DNA of 36,879 bases from Priapulus caudatus (taxonomy: Eukaryota; Priapulida; Priapulimorpha; Priapulimorphida; Priapulidae): the NCBI RefSeq assembly GCF_000485595.1, contig NW_014577146.1:278805-315683 (forward strand), in the 5' to 3' direction. The number at the start of each line of letters is the position of its first letter. Within the stretch, counting starts at the first letter, position 1. A program made the translations under genes and the position numbers. Positions 21,801 through 29,544 of this stretch are shown one piece after another. The notes beneath the pieces are model-generated. The model worked only from the letters and a program-made list of their open reading frames with translations. It made no database searches and was not told the DNA's origin.

Positions 21801-23808
21801 TGTGTATGTTCTATTTTCTTATGTGAATCTCATGGGTATTGTGACAAATTGTTACCAATGTCTGTGTTAGTGACTTTCAAACAGTTAAATTGACTACGTC
21901 ACGAACTATATTGACTATATTGACTATGGTAAAATTTGTAAAATTTTTGTTCCCATTTTTTTACATTAAAGGTAAGAACTAACGGGACTAAATGTATCGT
22001 CAAATTCTTACCTGATAAGATAGTTTCTCAACTAGTTAAAAATCCAAAAAAACCTGGACGATTTGATATTGTGTTCCTGACATCAATTGCTTGCTATGGG
22101 CTATGTATGAGCCACGAGTGTATGTTCACATCGAACAATATAGCAAAATAATAAGTATAATGCAGCAATTTAACCATAAAAAGTGAACAGAATTACTTAT
22201 ATTTTGTGAAAAAGTGGAAATATTTTTTTTATTTTTACTATTTCACTGTATTTACGGTGACGTAATCACTTTAAGATGTGTGAGAAATCGATAACAGTTT
22301 CAGTGGTAAGTGGTGTTCAAAACAGTTCTTGTAAGCTCTAGTTTTATTAGACATGTCATTTTTAAGATTAATCTATTAAAGAAAGTATCAATAATATTTC
22401 TATTATGAGTCCTAAAATGAACAGTGACTGCTTCTTCATATGTGTTTGTTTCCTATATGTAGGAATTTGCTGGCTGGTGCAGTGCTCTCATGATCATATT
22501 TGGCTTCATTGGATCTGTGATAGTCGGCATTATTGTGGACAAAACGAAACTGTATGCAGAAATCACAAAGACTGCCCTTGCACTGACTAGTATTACCTTG
22601 TCTATATTTGTGGTGGTAAGTTTCCTTTACGCCCTCTAGATATTAGAACGTCAAATTGGGCAATAGCCCAACTGTTTTTTGTTGTGCTTTAACTGAGGTA
22701 ATTAATTGATTGTGTAATTAATTCCCTTTGTCAATAACTCTAGGAATAGCTGGTTATGTATTTGACCATTTTTTATGTCGATGGAAAACAATGTGATTAT
22801 CAACTGTAACCATTATCACTTGCAATTGTTCAGTGATAAAGTACAGAGCATGACGTTTTTAAGCTCTTATATGGCACGTGCATCATCATGATATTAGAAT
22901 TTATGAAAAAAACCATTAGGATGAAAATGAAATGGTTTAAATTTACTACCATGTATAACTGCCTTTTCTCATTTTGTTACAGTTCAGTTTGCAGTATAAC
23001 CAAGAGATACCTTTGGCTATACTCGCTAGTTTAGTGGGCATCGCTGCGCTGCCAGTCTATCCTCTTGTGCAAGAGATGGCAGTGGAGATGACATACCCTG
23101 TTCATGAAGCCATTAGTGTGGGAATACTCAACATCAGCTGGTAAGAGCTGTGAAGGATGCTGCTGCTTTCATGTTTATCTTCCCACACTAAATGAAACAC
23201 ACCTATGCCAGCAGAACTACATGTGTGAGATGCTACTGAAGTAACATGGAATATAAATTAAATTGCTAGTCCAATTGTATTTTTCAGTTGTATACAAAGC
23301 GCAGTGGTAGTTGTGCTGTTACCACTGCTAGCAAAGCCGTTGTCTAGTGCTGCTATGTCTCATGAGACTTGTTCAACTAACCCACATTCAGGGGGTGTCA
23401 CAGCATTCGACCAGACAGGTAAGTACTGCTATCAAGTATCTACATGAGAATTATTGTTTAAATTAAACACATTGCCAACCTATTACCATCAGAATTGCTC
23501 ACAGTAACAGCGTCTAATGTCATAACGTCTTCAGTGAAGGCAATGGCAACCTATGCTAAACAATCTGTATATAGAAGTCTGTTTATTTATAACCAGATAC
23601 ACCTATAACTTTGTTTGTCCTTGTGAATAGATGGAACGAGCATTTTATTTTAGATTACCATTGATGATTTATTTGTGATGAATTACTTGTAGCTCCTGTC
23701 TTGGCTTTGAGTGCCTTTGCTGCACTGTCATCCATACTTACAATTGTGGGTCTGCGCCCAAGATACCACCGAATGGAGATGGAACATCGTGATAAAGTAG
23801 AGGAATAG
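15827..23808 (+). CDS. SLC49A3: SLC49A3 (MFSD7) major facilitator transporter, 10 exons, complete
   Basis: Exons, all with GT-AG borders and matching phase: 15827-15985, 18459-18617, 18774-18981, 19979-20055, 20385-20525, 21617-21733, 22463-22615, 22983-23140, 23288-23418, 23693-23808. The joined product is 472 aa; the human protein is about 560, mostly a longer tail. The start is the first ATG after an in-frame TAG (15803-15805). About twelve membrane segments are visible, from WRWFVLATLTLIAASNGM (residues 36-53) to the last at about 440-457. Family markers in order: NWLSIVYF after TM1, GLRAS, MGGQTISSFAQPLIL with PAKLAAVWFP, GQTLGM...ISPPIV, a central loop ending SIITGIKQ, WCSALMIIFGFIGSVIVGI followed by VDKTK, and YPLVQEMAVEMTYPVHEAIS. 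These match SLC49A3 better than FLVCR1/2 or SLC49A4. SLC49 relatives move heme, choline or pyridoxine; the substrate of SLC49A3 is not known to me. AATAAA signals lie at 24256-24261 and 24535-24540. Introns are repeat-rich, intron 1 especially. Confidence 0.95.
16084..16120. repeat. CTATAGCCC hairpin, copy 1
   Basis: CTATAGCCCGCGTACA faces TGCCGCAGGGCTATAG across a short loop, preceded by GCTCTAGTA. The same hairpin recurs at 27934-27967, 28573-28606 and 28929-28987 in the mS26 intron. It lies in intron 1 of SLC49A3. Confidence 0.75.
16364..16445. repeat. 82-bp foldback with a CRE-like palindrome
   Basis: The left arm GACGTCACTGGTATTGTATA pairs with the right arm ending ACAATACCGGTGACGTC; inner ACATGC/GCATGT also pair. 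TGACGTCA, a perfect CRE/ATF-type palindrome, lies at 16363-16370. It is in intron 1 of SLC49A3 and is probably a small inverted-repeat element. Confidence 0.65.
16526..17509. mobile_element. 984-bp long-TIR foldback element with a CCCTAA core
   Basis: The ends are CAGGGTTCTCCCTACGTTG and the reverse complement. Inverted similarity continues for more than 300 bp per arm through CGTTTGGGAAAACTCCCCC, ACCACAATAAAAGTTTG, CCGACTCGGCT, CCCAAATACCGTCTATGGTG and GGTGGCGATTTTACGCATTA. The unpaired middle (about 16860-17120) holds four exact CCCTAA units at 16964-16987 and a G-rich purine tract (17079-17118). A partial end-like sequence (CCAGGGTTCTCC near 17047) suggests internal rearrangement. No clear target duplication or transposase frame is present. 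It lies in intron 1 of SLC49A3. Confidence 0.8.
19698..19735. mobile_element. 38-bp palindrome with 10-bp flanking duplication
   Basis: Sixteen-bp arms (AGAGTACCTACATAAA and its exact reverse complement) surround a six-base loop. AATCCATACT is directly repeated on both sides, at 19688-19697 and 19736-19745. It lies in intron 3 of SLC49A3. Confidence 0.85.
21101..21429. mobile_element. Possible degenerate MITE in SLC49A3 intron 5
   Basis: ACCCTGTTTACATGGCAC at the left resembles the reverse complement of ATGCCATATAAATGGGT at the right, with several mismatches. Inside, AGCCAGCTTATT-like motifs repeat. No convincing target duplication is visible. Confidence 0.35.
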
Positions 23809-24534
23809 TGTGATATGGTAATTATATGCAATATGATCTGATTTTTGTGAGAAAATTTCCTTTATTGTATACATGCAAGGAAGGCAATTTAACTGCTTTA
23901 ACTGAGTGTGGGATAAAGCTGAATTGAAATATTAGTGCAATTGTGATATTTATGTATATTAGTCAATGTAATTAGATCAAGATCGTTTTATTTCTTGTAT
24001 CAAAATATGAAGTAATGTATTTAATCCAATTTATAACATAGAGATCAGAAGATGGATATAATTGATTTGCCAGCATGTAAACAAGGTTGATACTATTACT
24101 GTAAATTTTCTGCTATCTAGTTTTCTCTCTGAAATGTTTTCTTTTCCTTGCTGATGCGAACATGTGTATGTTGATATGGCAACATATTTTTTATTCTAGT
24201 TATGTTACCTTCAACTGTCTAAAATCTTTAATCCATGAACATCCGTTTTGTTGAAAATAAAAATGAGGAACTGTATGTCAATGCTCACTCATATTCTACT
24301 TGTCATATGATCTACAAAGACATTTTTATTGCCATATGTAAATCCTACAGTGTCCCCTTTTAATGTGTGACGTTTGTAAACAGACCTGTCTACAATGTAA
24401 AGTCCAAATACGCCTGTTGTTTTTAATTTCTACATAGATGTATATCGATGATGTAATGTTTTAGTTAATATTACAATTAAAAAATTGTTAAATTGTAAGA
24501 GATGGATCGTTTTGTTTGTATAAATAACATGAAT

Positions 24535-24540
24535 AATAAA
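24535..24540 (+). terminator. Poly(A) signal AATAAA, SLC49A3 side
   Basis: A canonical hexamer 727 bp after the SLC49A3 stop. An earlier AATAAA at 24256-24261 is an alternative. Confidence 0.6.
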
Positions 24541-24585
24541 TCGCTTTTAAAAGTCCATGAATACTTTTTCAGATTTTAATAACAA

Positions 24586-24591
24586 TTTATT
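24586..24591 (-). terminator. Poly(A) signal AATAAA, mS26 side
   Basis: TTTATT on the plus strand reads AATAAA on the minus strand, 247 bp after the mS26 stop. It faces the plus-strand signal at 24535-24540. Confidence 0.6.
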
Positions 24592-24837
24592 ACCAATATG
24601 ATTACATAAACTAGCTGAGTGAAGGTTCAAAAAAGGTCTGCAAACGTACCTTTTCCTAACTGGGGGGCTCAGTAACTTTTACATTTCTGGAGTAACAAAA
24701 CCAGCTGTAACCAAACGTTATTGTCAGAAACTGCTAAGTGTTCATAATTACAAATGTGCCAGACCTTTGTAATATGTTACAACATAACCACACACATAAC
24801 CACAGCGTTGCAACTGTCTGCAAGATGTGAAACGTGG

Positions 24838-25779
24838 TCACGATAGTGTAGATACCTCTGGTGATGATGACGACAATGATGAGACCTTCTCTAGCACCTC
24901 TAGAGTTCTACCTTGATAAACACTTCCGGTCTGGTCTATTGCAAAGTCGTACACTATTACGTCATCAAGGCATTGCTCTATGGCTTCATCACAAGTTTCT
25001 GCGGTGACTAACGTCTTTGCAAGCTCCTATAAGAAAACGGTATCATCAAAAATCTATATCCAGTGAGTTCGTTGAAAATATCATACTAGTATCAAGATAT
25101 GTGGTGATCGATAAGTGATATATCTATATAACGATAAGTGAATCGATAATTGTCAGCCTATACCCAAAAGTATATAATGACCAAACCCACCAACACCAGT
25201 GCACTGTACTGCCAGCCCAATGTGTATCACTGGTCGCTTGTCAATTACCCTATTACTCAAAAACACTAGACAGAGGGCACTCAAAGAGAGTGCATACCTC
25301 CACGAGCGTGTAACATGTATACATGTGTATAACAGCTGGCTCGCTGCTGGCTGCTGCTGACTGGATGCCCTAAGGCGAGCTGCTGCTAACTGGACGCCCT
25401 AAGGCGAGCTGGTGCTGAATCGATCAATCGGTTCAGCATGTGTATAACAGCTGGCTCACTGCTGGCTACACACACACACGGACACACACACGAGAGCGAT
25501 TACATTACCTCCCTGCAACTCCGTTGCGTGGAGGTAACAAGTAAATTTTTTTTAAAGGGTGTCAATGGACCACTTGCATTATTCTAAAAACATCCAGAGT
25601 TGCCGGTACAACCAAAGGGCAAATCATAGCAATTCTTTATACTCTGCTGCAGGGTTGAATTAAATGAAACATCCATGTCTGTGCGAGTGCATGAGTGTGT
25701 CAGTGCGTGCACATGCCTGCTTGTGTGTGTGTGTGTGTGCCTATGTGTGTCAGTGCGTGCACATGCATGCCTGTGTGTG

Positions 25780-25819
<40 letters not shown>

Positions 25820-28800
25820 TGTGCCTATGTGTGTCCCTGTGTGCATACTTTCATTCGCAAACACTATGTACACGAACAGTGAAGATTCTGAGCATTGTGA
25901 CTGAAGCCAGTTTACGGTTCAATAATAGCCGTATAGGTTAATAAACTAAAAATGTCTGTGTGACACTTCTTATCCTGTCTCTTCATGAAATTAAAATGTC
26001 TTGTATATGTCTATAATGGCTGATAACTGGTATTGTCTGTGTCCTCAAATGTAGTACCTGGTAATGTTGAATCACACTGTCAGCATGTTCTCTCTCTTCA
26101 GCCCTCCTCTGTTTAGCAAACTCAATCCCTCGCATTCTCGCCAATAGCCGAGCTTCTTGCTCATCAGCAATGCGTTTTTCCCTGTGGAAATGAACAGCAT
26201 GTAGTAAATGAAATCAACACATAAGAAAAGCAACTCAATGTCTGCTCTGGCCTTAATCGAGTAACTGTAGTGAAATGGAAGAAAATGTCACACGAACAGC
26301 AACGGTTTGAAGACTCACAAGCAAGAGAGGTTCTGCATTCATTATGTTATCATCTCAGATACAATCTGCATTCAGCATATTAACAATTGAGTAACTCAAG
26401 ATTTTTGTTCACACCGTCATCAGAGAATAATCAGGAACAGGTCGGTGAATTGCAATTAAGGCAAAGGGATGATTCATGCAACATAAGGAAAGATAGATGC
26501 CTTATCAATATCATCATTTACACTCATAGATGCTCATGAATGTGTTTCTTACCATAGGACGGCCACGAGCATAAGATGACTCTAGAAGTATTTTGTGTAG
26601 CATGGTACATAAACTTGATTTTTCCTTGTGATCATAGTATAGGGAGTAATCTTTACAGTTTGATTCGAGCTGTACCTCTAATTTTGCCACCGTATTTGAC
26701 ATAGCTATTGACAATGGCAAAACATTTTCATCCATAGATCCAGAGTACTGTGCAGGAAGGAATTCTTTCTGATGTGTACTGGGTTTCCTATTATATATGA
26801 ATTACATTGGTGCATATCACACACAGCTACACGCACCTCATTGCTGCTACGTGCTCATTGTGTCTTGCATTTTCCTCAAGAAGCGCCCTAAACTCATCCT
26901 CCTCATGCCGAGCTTTCTCCATCATCACAGTACCGGTAGCACTGAGTGCCTCCTGCTCACACGCAAAGTATGCCCTGAAACACGCAACAACACAAATTTT
27001 TTTTAAATTCATGTAACTCCAGTCCAACTTGCATATTAAAAGTCAATTTAAGGACCCCCCCCCCCCAAATGTATTCTACTGTATAGAAAGGTGTCCAGTC
27101 TATGTAGGTAGTTTTACTGTATTCATATAAACTGGCAAATGCCAGATGTCCTCTATAAATGGGTGTTCATTCTATAGAGGTGTCAACTAACACAGGTTTG
27201 ACGGCAACTAAATCGCATGTACGAAAATAATCACAGCTCTTGCTAAACAGGAGTTATTTTCTACATACAAACTGGTTGAACTAACAGGGACAGAGGCAAA
27301 TCCATAGGGTCTGATCAGGAACCCCCATGGTTTTACCTTCTTGTGACAGTAGGGCTGATTTCAGTGTGAAAACGATTATTTCCGTCAAAATAGATTGAGC
27401 TTTAGAATAGAAAATACAGTCAAAATACATCAGACTGCAACCATAGTCTAATAAATCACTGGCAGTGGGATCATTCCACTCCCCACCAAGCTCACGCTAC
27501 GTGAGCAACGTACTGAAAGCTCTCTCTATCTCTCTCTTTCTGCCATGTACGCTCGTCGATCTGTATTGCCTAGCAGCCTACGAGTAGAGTACGTGGTAGT
27601 ACGCGCCAGCCTGCGAGATAATTCTACTTCTAGTCAACAACATAAGTTACTGTAACTTAGTACAACAATACCTAGTAGTAGTAAAAAGCACCTACAGTAA
27701 CAGAAGAGTAACTGTGCCTAGCGACTATAGCCTATAGAACTCTAGTAGTGTAGTGCCTAGTGTAGCTCTAGTACTATAGCACGAAGGGTCGTTGTCATAT
27801 AGGGTAGTACAAATATGTACCCAAGGTAACTATCTGATATTATGGTTAGGGTTAGGGTTAGGGAGTAGGCGTAGGCGACATACTCGCCGACACCTCGGGT
27901 ACTACATATATGACAACGACCCCTTCAGCAGTACTATAGCCCGCGTACAGTTGCCGCAGGGCTATAGAACATTAATTCTATTATGAATGCTAGGGACCAA
28001 CCCGCTGACTGGCGCTGCTGCAGCGCCACCAAAAATGGCCGTTTGAAGTTCGTAAATAATGTTCGTTCACAAGAAATACTGCAAGCAGACCATTTCAACG
28101 ATAGTTAGGCTCATAGGGTCTATGTCCCCCAGGGTACTGTCGGAACGTACCCTGGGTACGGTCCGGTATACCGGAACGTACCCTGGTCACTATTTGATAT
28201 GGTTAGGGTTAGGATTAGGGTTAGGGTTAGGGAGTAGGCGTAGGCGACTCCTTAGACTCGTTAGTGGAGTAGGCGAGGTACGGTCCGGCAATTGTCGAGA
28301 ATCTGTGCCTTGTGAAATACAAGAGAGGGACCCCAAGATACAAGATATTAGATAGTACCAGGGTACATTCCGGTATACCGGACCATACCCAGGGTACCGT
28401 TCCGGCAGTACCCCGGGGGACATAGACCCTCTCAGCGTCAGAGGTTAAATTTTAGTAGTTGATATAACTTAAGACATATTCACTTCGGATAAGAGGCATT
28501 AATTGCCTACCACAGACGTTTTATAGCCGTTACCGTGAATAAGTTGGTCCCTAGCATTCGTAATAGAATGTTCTATAGCCCTGTGGCAACTGTACATGGG
28601 ATATAGTACTACTACTAGTACTAGTAGTGCTCATAGGGTCTATGTCCGCCAGGGTAATACTGGAACGTAACCTGGGTACGGTCCAGTATACCGGAACGTA
28701 CCAGTACCCTGGTAACTATCTAGCTGATATGGTTAGGGCTAGGGTTAGTGTTAGGGTGTAGGCGTAGCCGTAGGCGACTCCCTAGACTATACCGGACCGG

Positions 28801-29227
28801 ACCCAGGATACCTTCCGGCAGTACTCTGGGGGACATAGACCCTCTCAGCACTAGTAGTAGTACTAGTACTAGAGCGATGCCTAGTAGTGGGGGTACTACT
28901 ACTACTAGTACTAGTACTAGTGCCAGTATAGCTCTAGTACTATAGCCCGCTTACATTGACTGTAAGCGGGCTATAGTACTAGAGCTAGTGCCAGTAGTGG
29001 TACCTAAGAGCCTTCATTGTCGTTCTGTAGTGATTCATTTGCTTTTTCATAAAATCAGCCTCCCATGGGTCAACGGGTTTTTTGACTGGCAAGTACTCCA
29101 GTTTACTCTTAGCCATCGGTATCCATCGTGGCTTCCTCCACCTCACAAATACTAAACTACCACACGGGCTTCTCAATCCTTGCTTTCCAGGGCCATACAG
29201 ATAAAGGCATGTTTTTGCTGAAATCAT
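24838..29227 (-). CDS. MRPS26: Mitochondrial small-subunit ribosomal protein mS26, 4 exons, complete
   Basis: Minus-strand exons with GT-AG borders and matching phase: 29227-29004, 26974-26837, 26181-26058, 25026-24838 (TGA at 24840-24838). The product is 224 aa; human MRPS26 is about 205. The N-terminus is basic ([19 protein letters not shown]) and suits mitochondrial import. Next comes the family signature [13 protein letters not shown] (residues 30-42), a PVDP turn (51-54) and [10 protein letters not shown] (66-75). Exons 2 and 3 are Glu/Arg/Ala-rich and helical (about 76-160), including [14 protein letters not shown] and [13 protein letters not shown]. Exon 4 gives [16 protein letters not shown] and [15 protein letters not shown] (about residues 170-201), matching the C-terminal N/Y-x-A-I-x-x-x-G segment of the family, followed by a Ser-rich tail. 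mS26 is a structural protein of the animal mitoribosome small subunit. Intron 1 (29003-26975) is packed with inverted-repeat elements. The 5' end faces PWWP2. Confidence 0.93.
25340..25540. repeat. Short tandem and hairpin repeats in mS26 intron 3
   Basis: GGCTGCTGCTGACTGGATGC and a near copy, each followed by CCTAAGGCGAGCTG, are tandem. CAGCTGGCTCGCTGCTGGCT recurs near 25451. A hairpin spans 25414-25436, and TTACCTCC/GGAGGTAA pairs near 25506-25538. This probably marks a degraded element. Confidence 0.5.
25728..25829. repeat. (GT)n/(GCGT)n microsatellite
   Basis: GT and GCGT repeats in mS26 intron 3. Three overlapping Cys/Val/Arg-rich frames here are repeat artefacts. Confidence 0.9.
27786..27922. 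mobile_element. Mini-element with TTAGGG core, TIR type 1
   Basis: The left end GGGTCGTTGTCATAT and the right end ATATGACAACGACCC are inverted. Three TTAGGG units lie at 27846-27863, followed by GAGTAGGCGTAGGCGAC. A related right end (GTAGTAC...ATATGACAACGACCCC) occurs alone near 17531-17558. Confidence 0.8.
28109..28436. mobile_element. Mini-element with TTAGGG core, TIR type 2, copy 1 (328 bp)
   Basis: The ends GCTCATAGGGTCTATGTCC and (inverted) GCTGAGAGGGTCTATGTCC lead into arms of about 80 bp with CCAGGGTAC, GGTCCGGTATACCGGAACGT and ACCCTGG. The core at 28203-28232 is TTAGGG repeats followed by AGTAGGCGTAGGCGACTCC. Confidence 0.85.
28629..28849. mobile_element. Mini-element with TTAGGG core, TIR type 2, copy 2 (221 bp)
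   Basis: Same ends and core as 28109-28436 but shorter, because part of the right arm is missing. Degenerate TTAGGG units lie at about 28732-28757. ACTAGTAGT is present directly on both sides, a possible 9-bp duplication, but the flanks are themselves TAGTACTAG repeats. Confidence 0.8.
28929..28987. repeat. 59-bp hairpin with perfect 27-bp arms
   Basis: TAGCTCTAGTACTATAGCCC continues to a 27-bp arm, then loop TTGAC, then the exact reverse complement. It is the best-preserved member of the CTATAGCCC family and ends 17 bp inside mS26 intron 1. Confidence 0.9.
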
Positions 29228-29544
29228 TTTGTTGAACCACAGTATTTACACTGGCGCCACCTTGCGACTATCGTCGATTTTGCGTTTCATCCGATTTAGT
29301 AACTTAAATTGCCGTAAACAAAAGCGCGCTATATATACAATATTATTGTTTGAAATCTATGAAAAATCATCGGTAATTTCTCAGCAACATTGCTACCGGG
29401 TTCATATAAGACATTGCTTGTGACTGATATTTGTGTATAGCCCATAGAGCCGCTCCCATATGGTGGCTACACTTTAAATATTGCTAATTTCAGAAACTAG
29501 ATGGCGCCCTTGTCGAAACTGTTTTGTTTTGTGGAAAATGAAAA
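29228..29544. promoter_or_regulatory. Bidirectional promoter region between mS26 and PWWP2
   Basis: Two start codons face away from each other across 317 bp. AGGTGGCGC lies on the minus strand at 29262-29254, 26 bp from the mS26 ATG. AGATGGCGC lies on the plus strand at 29499-29507, 37 bp from the PWWP2 ATG. A TATATATA stretch sits near 29330-29337. The AGRTGGCGC motif resembles the CTCF core and overlaps YY1-type ATGGCG sites; which factor uses it is not decidable here. Shared control of both genes is inferred from the layout. Confidence 0.6.

Larger units (their letters stand above)
27700..29003. mobile_element. Nested array of inverted-repeat elements in mS26 intron 1
   Basis: About 1.3 kb made of repeated modules: CTATAGCCC hairpins, TAGTACTAG-rich spacers, and three elements with TTAGGG cores (separate entries). 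27928-28005 and 28546-28615 are inverted copies of each other, sharing GGGCTATAGAACATT and GAATGCTAGGGACCAAC, so the stretch between them is the loop of a larger foldback. The array ends at the mS26 exon 1 donor. Confidence 0.75.

Noticed and set aside
25664-25941. Cys-rich open frames in three phases
   Set aside because: GT/GCGT microsatellite inside mS26 intron 3.
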